Origin: Treponema brennaborense
Lineage (GTDB): Bacteria > Spirochaetota > Spirochaetia > Treponematales > Treponemataceae
Direction: 5' to 3'
Assembly (NCBI GenBank): GCA_023666275.1
Contig: JAMPCJ010000003.1
Location: 62,001 to 126,000 of the forward strand
DNA length: 64,000 nt
Shown one piece after another: positions 26,663-35,779 of the stretch; position 1 is the stretch's first letter, and the number at the start of each line of letters is the position of its first letter. The notes under the pieces are model-generated. The model was not told the DNA's origin. It did not search any database and worked only from the letters and a program-made list of their open reading frames with translations. A program made the translations under genes and the position numbers.

Positions 26663-28408
26663 ATGAAAAAGTCGTTGAGAGCGACATTGTTGTTTGGTTT
26701 TTTTCTGCTGATTGTGATATTAGTCGGTGTAGGTATTTTTTCATGTATCAATTTGGGGCGGGAAAACACTATTTCCGATGAGCTTTCATTGAATCATATA
26801 CCGTCAATAGAAGTCTGCGGCAATGTAAAGCTTCTTGTGTCCAATTACAGACGCGGTGTGTACCGTCATATCCTTGTCAGAACAGACAGAGAAATGGATT
26901 CCATTGAAAAATCATTGGATGGTTATGAAAGTGATATGAAATCCCAGCTCTCGATATATGAGAAATTTATTTCCGACAATACCGAGCGTACATTCGCCGA
27001 TGAAATTGCGAAACTCTGGACGGAATACCTCAGAAATGAAAAAACCGTATTGGAACTGAGCCGTTCGATGAGGAAAGAAGAAGCGCAGGATCTTGTTGTC
27101 GGCATTTCGTCGCGGCTTTTTGACGAGATAGAAGAAAAAGCCGCCGAGCTTAGCAATTATAATAGGGACCTTGCGGAAAATGCCAATGAGCTTGCGGAAA
27201 AACTGTATGCAAAATCGATAGCGCTTTTAATATCGATTATAGTTATTGCTACTATCGGTGCTGTTGCTGTTGCGCTGTTCATCAGTTCTTCTATCGTCAA
27301 TTCCGTAAATCTCATAAAAGCGGGATTGCAGGATATCAGCCAGGGTGATTTAACGCTGGCAAGCCTCTCGGATGCCGAACGGAAAAAAATTCATGTCCGC
27401 AAAGACGAAATCGGCGAAATGGCACGTGCTGCCGAAACAATGGTTGAACGTCTTACGAATATTGTTCTGCAGGTTACTTCCGTTTCGCAGCAGGTCGGCG
27501 AAGGCGCCAGCCAAATCAGTTCTTCGAGCCAGCAGGTTTCTTCTGGTGCGGCAGAGCAGGCGGCTTCTACGGAAGAAATGGCTTCTACAATGGAGCAGAT
27601 GGCGTCGAATATCCGCCAGAATGCAGATAATGCGGGAAAAACCGGCAGTATTGCCAAGCGAACCGCTGAAGAAGGCAAAAACAGCGGCGCTGCGATAAAG
27701 GACTGTACTACTAATATTAAGGAAATTGCTTCGAAAATCAGCATAATCGAAGATATTGCCAGCCAGACAAATCTTTTGGCGCTGAATGCCGCTATTGAAG
27801 CTGCACGCGCCGGTGAAGCGGGGAAAGGTTTTGCCGTTGTTGCCAGCGAGGTTCGCCGACTTGCGGAACGCAGCCAGATTGCGGCAGGTGAAATCACTGA
27901 AATTTCCGCTAAAACAGTTGATTCGTCTGAACAAGTTGAACAAATTACCGGTAAAGTAATTCCGAGTATCGAAGAAACAGCATCTCTTGTTGATGAAATT
28001 GTCGCTGCAAGCCGTGAGCAGGATTCCGGGGCTCAGCAAATAAGCACAGCAATTGCACAGCTTGACACGGTTGTGCAGCAGAATGCTTCGGCTTCGGAAG
28101 AGCTTGCCGCAATGGCAGAAGAACTTTCCGCTCATGCGAACGTACTGATGCAGACAATTACTTTCTTTAAGGTGCAGAAAAACGCTCCTGCGACAAAATA
28201 TCTGCCGGATTCTTCTGCTTCGGGAGCGGAAAGGAGCGCGCCTGCAAGATCTTCATCGTTTTCATCCGGTCAGCAGGACTCGTATCAGAACGGCGGAGCG
28301 CGGGCTTCTTCCGAGACGCAGAGCAGAGCTCCTTCTCAGCCGTCCGGCGGAAGTCACATGTCGCCGAATTCGTCATCGGTTTCCGATGCTGACTTTGAAG
28401 AATTCTAA
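26663..28408 (+). CDS. Methyl-accepting chemotaxis protein with C-terminal CheR-type pentapeptide
   Basis: A 581-residue chemoreceptor. Membrane segment about 8-28, a four-helix-bundle-like periplasmic domain, second membrane segment about 187-209, HAMP, then the signalling hairpin with the conserved tip [40 protein letters not shown] at about 365-405. The final 75 residues form a Ser/Pro/Gly-rich flexible linker ending in DFEEF. This fits the x-[HFYW]-x-x-[HFYW] tethering pentapeptide (as in NWETF) that docks CheR/CheB. Ligand unknown. Monocistronic, own strong promoter and shared bidirectional terminator. Confidence 0.94.
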   Translation: MKKSLRATLLFGFFLLIVILVGVGIFSCINLGRENTISDELSLNHIPSIEVCGNVKLLVSNYRRGVYRHILVRTDREMDSIEKSLDGYESDMKSQLSIYEKFISDNTERTFADEIAKLWTEYLRNEKTVLELSRSMRKEEAQDLVVGISSRLFDEIEEKAAELSNYNRDLAENANELAEKLYAKSIALLISIIVIATIGAVAVALFISSSIVNSVNLIKAGLQDISQGDLTLASLSDAERKKIHVRKDEIGEMARAAETMVERLTNIVLQVTSVSQQVGEGASQISSSSQQVSSGAAEQAASTEEMASTMEQMASNIRQNADNAGKTGSIAKRTAEEGKNSGAAIKDCTTNIKEIASKISIIEDIASQTNLLALNAAIEAARAGEAGKGFAVVASEVRRLAERSQIAAGEITEISAKTVDSSEQVEQITGKVIPSIEETASLVDEIVAASREQDSGAQQISTAIAQLDTVVQQNASASEELAAMAEELSAHANVLMQTITFFKVQKNAPATKYLPDSSASGAERSAPARSSSFSSGQQDSYQNGGARASSETQSRAPSQPSGGSHMSPNSSSVSDADFEEF

Positions 28409-28497
28409 TTTGAATGGAGCGTGATTAAATACGATGGCTGTTTGGGAACGATAACCAAGACAGGTTTTTAATCATCTGCATTTTGTAAATGAAAAAT

Positions 28498-28553
28498 AAA
28501 AACCCGCAGGCAATTGACGCTTTTTATGCGCTGGCTGCTGCGGGTTTTTTTTC
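28498..28553. terminator. Bidirectional terminator between chemoreceptor and gdhA
   Basis: AACCCGCAG (28501-28509) and CTGCGGGTT (28538-28546), with A-rich sequence before and T8 after, form a terminator usable on both strands between convergent genes. Confidence 0.85.
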
Positions 28554-28571
28554 TGTGAAAATTACGGAAAA

Positions 28572-29918
28572 TTAGACGAGCCCTTGGGCAATCATTGCGT
28601 TTGCGATTTTAAGAAATCCTGCGATATTTGCACCGGCAACGTAGTTTCCTTCCATTCCGAATTGTTTTGCTGCGCTATATGCGCTGTCGTGGATATTTTT
28701 CATTATATCCTTGAGCTTTGTGTCGACTTCTTCGCGGCTCCAAGACAAGCGTTCTGAATTCTGGCTCATTTCAAGTCCCGATGTGGCAACGCCGCCGGCG
28801 TTTGATGCTTTGCCCGGCGCATAGAGAATTCCCGCGTCAAGGAAAGTGCTTACCGCATCGAGATTTGACGGCATATTTGCGCCTTCCGCTACAAGTTTGC
28901 ATCCGTTCTTTACCAGCGTTTTTGCATCGTTTCCGTTCAGTTCATTCTGCGTTGCGCAGGGAAATGCACAGTCGCATGGAATGCCCCATGGTTTTTCACC
29001 TGCAAAAAATTTGGCGGACGGATATTGTTTTACGAAGGCATCGATTTTTTCTCTGCGGACATTTCTCATTTGTTTGATGAATTCAAGCTTTTCCGCATCG
29101 ATGCCGTCGGAATCGTAAATATAGCCGGTTGAATCGGACATGGTAACAGGTTTTGCGCCGAGCTGCAGCAGTTTTTCTGCCGCATATTGTGCCACATTTC
29201 CGTTTCCGGAAATAACACAGGTTTTGCCTTTGAGTGTTTCGCCTTTTACGGCAAGCATATTTTCCGCAAAATAAATCAGTCCGTATCCTGTTGCTTCCGT
29301 GCGGATAAGCGAGCCGCCGAATGTAAGACCTTTTCCGGTAAGCACGCCGGTGAATTCGTTGCGCAGGCGTTTATATTGACCGAACATATAACCGACTTCA
29401 CGGGCGCCGACGCCGATATCTCCGGCGGGAACATCGGTGTCGCTTCCTATATGGCGCTGAAGTTCCGTCATGAATGACTGGCAGAAACGCATGACTTCCG
29501 CGTCTGATTTTCCGTGCGGGTCGAAATCCGCGCCGCCTTTTCCGCCGCCCATGGGCAATGTGGTAAGGCTGTTTTTGAAGCACTGTTCAAAGCCGAGGAA
29601 TTTAAGAATGCTCAAATTTACGGATGGATGGAAGCGCAGACCGCCCTTGTACGGACCGATTGCGCTGTTGAATTGGACACGGTAGCCGCGATTGACTTGA
29701 ATAGTGCCGCTGTCGTCCATCCACGGAACACGGAACATGACGACGCGTTCCGGTTCGACCATTCGTTCGAGAACAGCATTTTTTTCAAGTTCAGGCATCG
29801 CTTCAACGACAGGTTCAAGAGATTCAAGAACTTCTTGAACAGCTTGCAGGAATTCCGGTTCATTAGCGTTTTTTTTCTGAACCTGATCAAATACGCGTTT
29901 TACATAAGCGTTTTTCAT
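28572..29918 (-). CDS. gdhA: NADP-type glutamate dehydrogenase
   Basis: A 448-residue hexameric-type GDH that interconverts 2-oxoglutarate plus ammonium and L-glutamate. The catalytic region GGGKGGADFDPHGKS and DVPAGDIGVGAREVGYMFGQYKRL are intact, and the nucleotide-binding glycine motif is SGNGNVAQYAAEKL. The length (about 450) and N-terminal sequence match the bacterial NADP-dependent class. With glnA at 48.5 kb it supplies the main ammonium assimilation routes. SD-like GGGGGA precedes the ATG. Convergent with the chemoreceptor. Confidence 0.96.
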   Translation of the reverse strand: MKNAYVKRVFDQVQKKNANEPEFLQAVQEVLESLEPVVEAMPELEKNAVLERMVEPERVVMFRVPWMDDSGTIQVNRGYRVQFNSAIGPYKGGLRFHPSVNLSILKFLGFEQCFKNSLTTLPMGGGKGGADFDPHGKSDAEVMRFCQSFMTELQRHIGSDTDVPAGDIGVGAREVGYMFGQYKRLRNEFTGVLTGKGLTFGGSLIRTEATGYGLIYFAENMLAVKGETLKGKTCVISGNGNVAQYAAEKLLQLGAKPVTMSDSTGYIYDSDGIDAEKLEFIKQMRNVRREKIDAFVKQYPSAKFFAGEKPWGIPCDCAFPCATQNELNGNDAKTLVKNGCKLVAEGANMPSNLDAVSTFLDAGILYAPGKASNAGGVATSGLEMSQNSERLSWSREEVDTKLKDIMKNIHDSAYSAAKQFGMEGNYVAGANIAGFLKIANAMIAQGLV

Positions 29919-30129
29919 ATTTTCCCCCGAAAATATTTAGAGTTCGTGTTGCGTTGTTTTCTGGAATTATATTCTGCCCCAGTGCACGCAAAACTTCAAA
30001 TTTAATAAAATATTTTAGCATAAATGAATATCGCTAGACAATATATTGTTTTTTACCGACAGACGTCTTGGACGCCGATGCATCAATCGGGAAATGTGCA
30101 TTGCGGGAACTGCGCCGCGCCTGATTCGA

Positions 30130-30158
30130 TTGACTTTATATTGCCGGCGTTTTATTCT
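30130..30158 (+). promoter_or_regulatory. Promoter of the 30.2 kb lipoprotein gene, leaderless geometry
   Basis: TTGACT (30130-30135), 17-nt spacer, TATTCT (30153-30158), only 6 nt before the ATG at 30165. No SD lies between. Confidence 0.55.
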
Positions 30159-30164
30159 AGCTTC

Positions 30165-31493
30165 ATGCGTTATTGTTTTATGCAGCTGCGGAGGCACTTG
30201 AATTTTTTTCTCCGTGCGGCGGCTGAAAAATTTGCCGCAGGCTGCCGTATAGTGCAAACGGCTGTAAAATTTTCTGCTGCCGTTTTTTTTATGATGACAC
30301 CGCTGATAATGATGTCATGCGGTTCTTCGCATACGGTGAATTCTTTAAAGATGCAGAAGCTTTTTCTGCTCGGTTACGGCAATTTTGAGGATGAAGTGAA
30401 TTTATTTGATTTATCCGATTTCGGGGAAATCAATTTGCACATTGCGATGAAAGACGGTATTTTTTTTATCGCGAACGGCGGAATTCGAAAAGTAATCCAG
30501 ATGTCTTCTTACGGAGATCTTATAGGCATTTGCTACAATCCGGAATCAAATCCGACGCCCTCTTTTGTTTCGCCGGCAGATGCATCGCCGGAAACTTCTT
30601 CTTCTTTGACAATATTAAAAGCCGTGGCTTATCCGTTTAACAGGCTCGGAAAAATCGCTGTTGACACGAAAAAGAATTTTTATGTGGTGGATACTTTGCC
30701 GCCTGAGCGTCAGGAACAGGATGCGGAACATAAACTTGCACTGAGGGAAGTAGTGCTTCGTTTTTCCAGCGACGGAAATTTTTTGGATTATCAGGGGCAG
30801 CAAGGTTCCGGCGGTACGCCTTTTCCGTATATCAGCGGTATTTACACCACAAAAAACAATGAATTGGTCGTTGTTTCGCTGACTAATTCCGGCTCAATTG
30901 TGTATTGGTTTTCGGATTCGGGATATTTAAAGTACACAGTGCCTATCGAAAACAGCAAACTGCCGCTGCCCGATGATGAAGCGGATGACGACTTGTTCGT
31001 GAATCTCGGAGAAATTATTCCCGATTATACGCAGCAGAAATTATATATAAAAACAGATTATCACCGCCGCGAATATGACGCATCGCTTAATATGCAGTCC
31101 GGCGTAACGTATGTGCAGACATTGCTGTATCCGCTCAATGTGGAATCGGGAAAGTTTGAATCGCCGCTTCTTGTTCAGGCATACGAGGATGTTGTTCATG
31201 ACGGATTCGGCAGAGAAACATACAGAGTGCCGTTTGATTTTCTGGGCGTAACTGAATCCGGCTGGTTTTTTTTCATAGTATCCGATGCGTCGGGATTTAC
31301 GCTTCAAATGGTTCAGCCGAACGGACAAAAAATTCTTAATCGTCATCTGGATGTAAAGCATGAAGAAACCGTATATCATGATTTTTCCTTGTCTTCGGAC
31401 GGCATTATTACTGCGCTGATTGCGGAACAGGAAAAAGCATCTGTTGTGTGGTGGCGGACAGACGAACTTATTTCCGCATTGCTGAAAAAATAA
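30165..31493 (+). CDS. Spirochaete-type lipoprotein, probable beta-propeller
   Basis: A 442-residue predicted lipoprotein from the ATG at 30165. Following a basic N-terminus, the hydrophobic segment FSAAVFFMMTPLIMMSC ends at a relaxed spirochaete lipobox. The mature part has repeated beta-blade-like segments (FIANGGIRKVIQMSSYGDLIG, FYVVDTLPPERQ, VVLRFSSDGNFLDY, VVVSLTNSGSIVYWFSDSGYL, FFIVSDASGFTLQMVQPNGQ), suggesting a six- to seven-bladed propeller. Function is not recognised. The ATG at 30165 is favoured by a promoter 6 nt upstream; an ATG at 30024 would remove a usable signal peptide. It heads a group of envelope genes to 33442. Confidence 0.72.
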   Translation: MRYCFMQLRRHLNFFLRAAAEKFAAGCRIVQTAVKFSAAVFFMMTPLIMMSCGSSHTVNSLKMQKLFLLGYGNFEDEVNLFDLSDFGEINLHIAMKDGIFFIANGGIRKVIQMSSYGDLIGICYNPESNPTPSFVSPADASPETSSSLTILKAVAYPFNRLGKIAVDTKKNFYVVDTLPPERQEQDAEHKLALREVVLRFSSDGNFLDYQGQQGSGGTPFPYISGIYTTKNNELVVVSLTNSGSIVYWFSDSGYLKYTVPIENSKLPLPDDEADDDLFVNLGEIIPDYTQQKLYIKTDYHRREYDASLNMQSGVTYVQTLLYPLNVESGKFESPLLVQAYEDVVHDGFGRETYRVPFDFLGVTESGWFFFIVSDASGFTLQMVQPNGQKILNRHLDVKHEETVYHDFSLSSDGIITALIAEQEKASVVWWRTDELISALLKK

Positions 31494-31509
31494 AGCGGAA
31501 CACTTCACG

Positions 31510-32184
31510 ATGGACAAGGATAATTTTGCCGACAGCGAGGTGCGCCGCATTCCCCCCGAAAATCGGGAAAATTTCGATGCGGAAGATTTGGTTTTTCATT
31601 ATCGGCGTGAAAGGCGGCTTGCTTCTGCGCCGGAATCCGTGCAGAACTTATATAACGGTTCCCTGCAATTTGCTCCGAACGGACTGCTCAAAACGCTTGT
31701 GCGCACAAAATCTTCGCGCATGTTGCTTTCGGTTATACTTGCATTTTCTCTGATGCTGCTGTTTTTGCGTTCGTTTGCTGCGGATTCGTCCCGAACTGAT
31801 ATTGCAGAGATTTCGGCTGCGGTTTCGGCTTTTTCGTTTTCCGATACGGTGTATGTCAGTGTGCAATGCGTTCCCCGAAATAACAGAAAGCTGCCGCCGT
31901 CCCGGATTTTTCCGTCAAATAAGAAAAATAACGATTCCAGAAAATCCGAAAAAACGGCTGATGATTTTTCCGCCGCCGGAACTTCCGCTTTTATTGAAAT
32001 GAATGTGCAGGCATACGACAGCAGCGGCGTGCTTTTTGCGGAACATGAAATTTTCGGTTTTTGCACGAATGATGAAACGTATTTCAGGACAACATTTGCG
32101 GATTATGATATAGTTGAAATCAGGGTTGCTTTGCAAATCGAAAATGAACAGGATTCTATTGTCTGCAAAGTAGAAAAAAAATAA
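31510..32184 (+). CDS. Single-pass membrane protein, unrecognised
   Basis: A 224-residue protein with a charged, Arg/Glu-rich cytoplasmic N-terminus (about 1-72), one membrane segment (MLLSVILAFSLMLLFLRSFA, about 73-92) and an extracytoplasmic beta-rich domain of about 130 residues (FSDTVYVSVQCVP..., SSGVLFAEHEIFGFCTNDETYFRTTFADYDIVEIRVALQ). No family recognised. It starts 17 nt after the lipoprotein gene and is probably in the same operon. Confidence 0.65.
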   Translation: MDKDNFADSEVRRIPPENRENFDAEDLVFHYRRERRLASAPESVQNLYNGSLQFAPNGLLKTLVRTKSSRMLLSVILAFSLMLLFLRSFAADSSRTDIAEISAAVSAFSFSDTVYVSVQCVPRNNRKLPPSRIFPSNKKNNDSRKSEKTADDFSAAGTSAFIEMNVQAYDSSGVLFAEHEIFGFCTNDETYFRTTFADYDIVEIRVALQIENEQDSIVCKVEKK

Positions 32185-32247
32185 CGAAAAATAATGGTAT
32201 ACAAAATATCGGAACATACATATATTTATGAAAGCAGGAGGTGAAAA

Positions 32248-32634
32248 ATGATGCAATTGTATTTTCTCTGCATTGTGTTAAATGCAGGGGTCGGCTGCGT
32301 GCTGTTGCTGCCGGAATTTAATAAACTGCCGTCATGGATGGAAAATAGGAATTTTCGGCTTGTTTTGGGATTGCTGTCCGCAGTGCTCGGCATACTGAAA
32401 CTGCTGGTTACAATGCCGCACATACCTGTGCTTGGGGATTTTATTCCGGCTGTGGCAGGAATAAGCGGCGGCAGCGTACTCCTGCTTGAATATTACCGCG
32501 AAAAGTCAACTATGGAATTAAAATTGCCTGCTGTTATCGAAAATGTGCTTACTAACGGGCGGAAATATCTTGGCATGTTCTGCGCTGCCGCGGCGCTGCT
32601 GCACTTTTTGTTTCCGAAAGTAATTTTGCTGTAA
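32248..32634 (+). CDS. Four-helix membrane protein
   Basis: A 128-residue hydrophobic protein with about four membrane segments (1-20, 34-52, 58-78 and 103-125), one flanked by GDFIPAVAGISGGSVLLLEYY. Not recognised; small conserved membrane proteins of this kind occur in treponemes. A strong SD (AGGAGG) precedes the ATG. It abuts the Nudix gene with no gap. Confidence 0.7.
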   Translation: MMQLYFLCIVLNAGVGCVLLLPEFNKLPSWMENRNFRLVLGLLSAVLGILKLLVTMPHIPVLGDFIPAVAGISGGSVLLLEYYREKSTMELKLPAVIENVLTNGRKYLGMFCAAAALLHFLFPKVILL

Positions 32635-33060
32635 ATGTGGTTTATTGCAATGAAAAACGATCGTTCAATTGCCGGCATCATAATTGCAGATTCGAAAGTT
32701 CTTGTTGCGCATCGTCTTCCGTCGGGACAAATGGGCGGCAAATGGGAATTCCCCGGCGGGAAAGTGGAATCCGGAGAAACCGATGAGCAGACGATAGTTC
32801 GGGAGTTTTCGGAAGAATTCGGAATTTCTGTTGTTCCGGGAAAATTTCTTGCCTCCGCGGAATTTTCTCATAATAACCGAACAGTAACACTTCATGCGTA
32901 TGAAGTGTTTGTACAGCCGGGGCAGGAAGATTCTTCAAAATGGAAACTGACCGAACATTCGGAAATTGCCTGGATTCCGCTTGCCGATGTAAAGAAACTT
33001 GATTTCGTTGATTCCGACTTGAAAATATATAATGCCGTGCTGACCCATTATGAAAAGTAA
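32635..33060 (+). CDS. Nudix hydrolase, MutT-like
   Basis: A 141-residue (or 136 from the ATG at 32650) Nudix protein. The Nudix box is complete: GGKVESGETDEQTIVREFSEEFGI, preceded by MGGKWEFP as in MutT/NudG. It probably hydrolyses oxidised or noncanonical nucleoside triphosphates such as 8-oxo-dGTP or CTP analogues. The start follows the previous stop directly, consistent with translational coupling. Overlaps the next gene by 11 nt. Confidence 0.85.
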   Translation: MWFIAMKNDRSIAGIIIADSKVLVAHRLPSGQMGGKWEFPGGKVESGETDEQTIVREFSEEFGISVVPGKFLASAEFSHNNRTVTLHAYEVFVQPGQEDSSKWKLTEHSEIAWIPLADVKKLDFVDSDLKIYNAVLTHYEK

Positions 33061-33442
33061 TGCATCCTATTCGTTGAAAAAATGCGGTTTTTATATATGC
33101 ATTTTTTTCTGTATAAATTTTTTGCTTGCACTGTTTTGCTGTTCCCGCACAAAAAACTTGACAGTTGATGTATCTGATTCGGAATCGTTCGGTTCTGATT
33201 TTGACTGGGCTGTTATTTCCGTGCAGTATGCTGTGTACTGTACGGAGCCGGGCGTTGAAACAGATATTTCCAGTCATGGGCGCAAAAACGATGTGCTTCG
33301 AATTTTAGGACGCCGTATTGTGCATACCGAAGAAACAAAAGTTCTCTGGTATAAATTTCAGCAGGGCTGGCTTCCTGAATCTGCCGTGCGCGTGTACCAA
33401 AATAAAATGCAGGCGGAACGGGACAGTATGTCCGCGTTTTAA
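33050..33442 (+). CDS. SH3-like lipoprotein
   Basis: A 130-residue protein with a signal segment (CGFYICIFFCINFLLALFC) and Cys pair at the predicted lipoprotein cleavage site. The rest resembles a bacterial SH3 domain: VYCTEPGVETDISSHGRKNDVLRILGRR...WYKFQQGWLPESAVRVY, where GW(L/V)(P/S)xxxV is the usual ending. Likely binds peptidoglycan or other envelope ligand. The start lies inside the Nudix gene (11-nt overlap). Confidence 0.7.
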   Translation: MKSNASYSLKKCGFYICIFFCINFLLALFCCSRTKNLTVDVSDSESFGSDFDWAVISVQYAVYCTEPGVETDISSHGRKNDVLRILGRRIVHTEETKVLWYKFQQGWLPESAVRVYQNKMQAERDSMSAF

Positions 33443-33520
33443 TGATGTTCCGCATCCGCTGTGCTTTTTGTTTTGTGACTGTATGCGGCAAAACGCTGCG
33501 TCCGGAATGGATGTGTTTCT

Positions 33521-33943
33521 ATGGCTGAAAAAAAATTACTGCATGAAGATATTGCGGCGAATATTCGCTTCGTTTTCACCTGTTCCGGCGGCAGCGGCGG
33601 ACAAAATGTAAATAAAGTGAATACAAAAGTTCAGGCGTTTGTTCCGCTGGCCTCGCTGAAAGCTTTGTCGGAACCCGAAAAAATACTGGTGCGCCGCCGC
33701 CTCGCTTCTGCTGTAAATCGGGCAGGAGAATTGTTTGTTTGCGTTCAGGAACAAAGAACTCAGGAACGCAATCGGAAAATTGCGCTGGAAAGGCTTGAAG
33801 CTATGATATTCCGCGCGGCGCATGTTCAAAAAAAACGGAAAAGAACCATACCGCCGGAAAAATCGCGCCTGCTTCGCCTGAAAAAAAAGAAATTCCGTTC
33901 GGATGTCAAGCAGCTGCGGCGTGCGGTTATCCGGCCTGAATGA
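33521..33943 (+). CDS. arfB: ArfB/YaeJ-like ribosome rescue hydrolase
   Basis: A 140-residue release-factor-like peptidyl-tRNA hydrolase. The GGQ loop reads SGGSGGQNVNKVNTKVQ, followed by an Arg/Lys-rich C-terminal tail (RKRTIPPEKSRLLRLKKKKFRSDVKQLRRA) that inserts into the empty mRNA channel in ArfB. It lacks a stop-codon recognition domain. It frees stalled ribosomes at mRNA ends. Length and organisation are exactly ArfB type. No strong SD precedes the ATG. Confidence 0.9.
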   Translation: MAEKKLLHEDIAANIRFVFTCSGGSGGQNVNKVNTKVQAFVPLASLKALSEPEKILVRRRLASAVNRAGELFVCVQEQRTQERNRKIALERLEAMIFRAAHVQKKRKRTIPPEKSRLLRLKKKKFRSDVKQLRRAVIRPE

Positions 33944-33975
33944 TTCATTTTGCAATAGATTCCCGAATAACTGTA

Positions 33976-33984
33976 TGATATAAT
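33976..33984 (+). promoter_or_regulatory. Extended -10 promoter for the yfcE-like gene
   Basis: TG-A-TATAAT (33976-33984) matches the extended -10 consensus perfectly and ends 7 nt before the ATG at 33992. No SD is present, predicting a leaderless mRNA. Confidence 0.65.
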
Positions 33985-33991
33985 TTCCTGC

Positions 33992-34576
33992 ATGAAATTG
34001 TTCATTATTTCCGATATACATGGAAGTCTTTCTTCATTTGAAGCTGCGGAAAATGCTTTTGCGGAAGAACGTGCAGAGCTTATGGTTATATGCGGTGATT
34101 ATTTGAATCACGGTCCGCGCAATAACATTCCGGCTGGATATGACACAGGAAAATTAGCGGCGCATTTAAATGCGTACAAAAATGTAATTGTCGGCGTCCG
34201 CGGAAACTGCGACAGCGAAGTGGATCAAATGATGCTCGATTTCCCTATGCAGGACACATGCACGCGGATTATTCTGCCGTCGTTGACGCGCGTATTTGTT
34301 CATCACGGACATTTATTTCAGCCGGATGCCGCTGCTGGAATAAATCCTGCCGGTTCAATACTTGTTTCGGGACATACGCACATTCCGATTCTTGAGCAGA
34401 AAAACGGATACGTATTTGTAAATCCCGGTTCGATTTCGATTCCCAAAAACGGCAGTCTTGCCGGTTATGCGTTGATTGAATCATGTTCGCGCAGCAATGA
34501 TTTTGCCGTGACAATATCGTTAAAAACTTTTTCCGGAAATGTTATAAGCGCTCTTTCCATTCCGTCCGATTTTTGA
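33992..34576 (+). CDS. YfcE-type metallophosphoesterase
   Basis: A 194-residue calcineurin-like phosphodiesterase of the YfcE/MJ0936 group. Metal motifs SDIHGS, CGDYLNHGPRN, GNCDSEVD, VHHGHLF and SGHTHIP are all present in order. It hydrolyses phosphodiesters; natural substrate unsettled. The ORF begins directly at ATG 33992 and a consensus promoter lies immediately upstream, so the transcript probably has no leader. Confidence 0.9.
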   Translation: MKLFIISDIHGSLSSFEAAENAFAEERAELMVICGDYLNHGPRNNIPAGYDTGKLAAHLNAYKNVIVGVRGNCDSEVDQMMLDFPMQDTCTRIILPSLTRVFVHHGHLFQPDAAAGINPAGSILVSGHTHIPILEQKNGYVFVNPGSISIPKNGSLAGYALIESCSRSNDFAVTISLKTFSGNVISALSIPSDF

Positions 34577-34615
34577 CTGCGCTGCGTCATTCAAATAATA
34601 TATAAAACTTTTAGC

Positions 34616-34644
34616 TTGCAGGTCAAAAAAAAACGGCGTATACT
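34616..34644 (+). promoter_or_regulatory. Promoter of the iron-type ABC operon
   Basis: TTGCAG (34616-34621), 17-nt spacer, TATACT (34639-34644). Predicted start near 34651 gives a leader of about 69 nt. Confidence 0.65.
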
Positions 34645-34660
34645 GTAAACAACAAACAAT

Positions 34661-34714
34661 GGAGGAATTAAGATTTCTGCTAATTTAAGAAAAAAAATAT
34701 TCCTCCAACAGGAG
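34661..34714 (+). promoter_or_regulatory. Two-state leader that can mask the Shine-Dalgarno site
   Basis: GGAGGAAT (34661-34668) can pair fully with ATTCCTCC (34699-34706). The CTCC inside the second arm (34703-34706) can instead pair with GGAG of the true SD (34711-34714) across an AACA tetraloop. The two pairings exclude each other: the first leaves the SD free, the second hides it. Regulatory action is inferred; no known riboswitch consensus was recognised. Confidence 0.45.
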
Positions 34715-34719
34715 ATTTT

Positions 34720-35763
34720 ATGAAGAAGATTGGTGTTTTTGCAGTCTGCTTAGCTTTGCTCGGCATCCTTTTTTCAGGCTGCCAGAAAGGCAATGGAAAA
34801 GGCGAGCTCGTTGTGTACGGTTCCTGCGAGGAAGAATATCTTGCTGCGGTATGTGCGCAATTTGAAGAAATTACAGGCGTAAAGACGACGTATCAGCGTT
34901 TGTCTACGGGAGAAGTGCTCACTAAAATAGAAGAAGAAAACGGCAATCCGTCTGCGGACGTGTGGTTCGGCGGCACAACCGATCCGTATAACGAAGCTGC
35001 GGCAAAAGGTTTCCTTGCATCGTACGCAGCAAAAAATGCATCGCATCTTGTCGGCGAACAGTATAAAGATGCTGACAATAGATGGTATGGAATTTACCGC
35101 GGAATTCTCGGCTTTTTCTGGAATACAGAAGAGCTTGCAAGAGCAAATCTTCAGCCGCCGAAGGACTGGGATGATTTGCTGAAACCTGAATACAAGGGGC
35201 TTATTTCTTTTGCAAACCCGAATACGGCGGGAACCGGAAAGCTCATCGTAAATACAATGGTTCAGCTTAAAGGCAAAGACAATGCCATGGAATATTTCAG
35301 ACAGCTGGATAAAAACATCTGCCAATACACAAAATCCGGTTCCGGTCCTTCAAAACTTGTTCCTACGGGAGAAGTTGTTATAGGCGTCGGCTTCCTGCAT
35401 GATATTGTGTATCAAATTGTCGACAATGGATATGACAATATCGGTTTGTGCGCTCCCGCATCGGGCACGAGCTACGAAATCGGTGCAACGGCGATTTTCA
35501 AAGGGGCAAAAAACAGCGCTAATGCAGAAAAATTCATCGAATTTGCGCTGTCTCCGGATTGCGTGAATTTGGCGCAGGAAAACGGTTCGTATCAGTTCCT
35601 TGTTATCGACAATGCAAAACCTGTGTCGGCTGCGGTAAAAGCCGGTCTCGATAAAATCGAAACAATTAAATATGATTTTGACGATGCCAAGGAAAACGGT
35701 TCGAAGTATTATGCGGAATTCTTCGAAGTCATCGCGAACGATAACCGCGTAAAAACAAACTGA
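34720..35763 (+). CDS. ABC importer substrate-binding lipoprotein, iron/anion type
   Basis: A 347-residue binding protein with signal peptide and lipobox LFSGC. ELVVYGSCEEEYLAAVCAQFEEITGVKTTYQRLSTGEVLTKIEEENGNPSADVWFGGT is typical of the AfuA/FbpA-like ferric-binding cluster, which also includes 2-aminoethylphosphonate and spermidine-type binders. Tyr-pair metal ligands of FbpA are not obvious, so iron is only the default guess. It captures ligand outside the inner membrane for the permease and ATPase encoded next. SD GGAG lies 5 nt before the ATG within a switch-like leader. Confidence 0.88.
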   Translation: MKKIGVFAVCLALLGILFSGCQKGNGKGELVVYGSCEEEYLAAVCAQFEEITGVKTTYQRLSTGEVLTKIEEENGNPSADVWFGGTTDPYNEAAAKGFLASYAAKNASHLVGEQYKDADNRWYGIYRGILGFFWNTEELARANLQPPKDWDDLLKPEYKGLISFANPNTAGTGKLIVNTMVQLKGKDNAMEYFRQLDKNICQYTKSGSGPSKLVPTGEVVIGVGFLHDIVYQIVDNGYDNIGLCAPASGTSYEIGATAIFKGAKNSANAEKFIEFALSPDCVNLAQENGSYQFLVIDNAKPVSAAVKAGLDKIETIKYDFDDAKENGSKYYAEFFEVIANDNRVKTN

Positions 35764-35779
35764 AAATAATCTTATTTGT

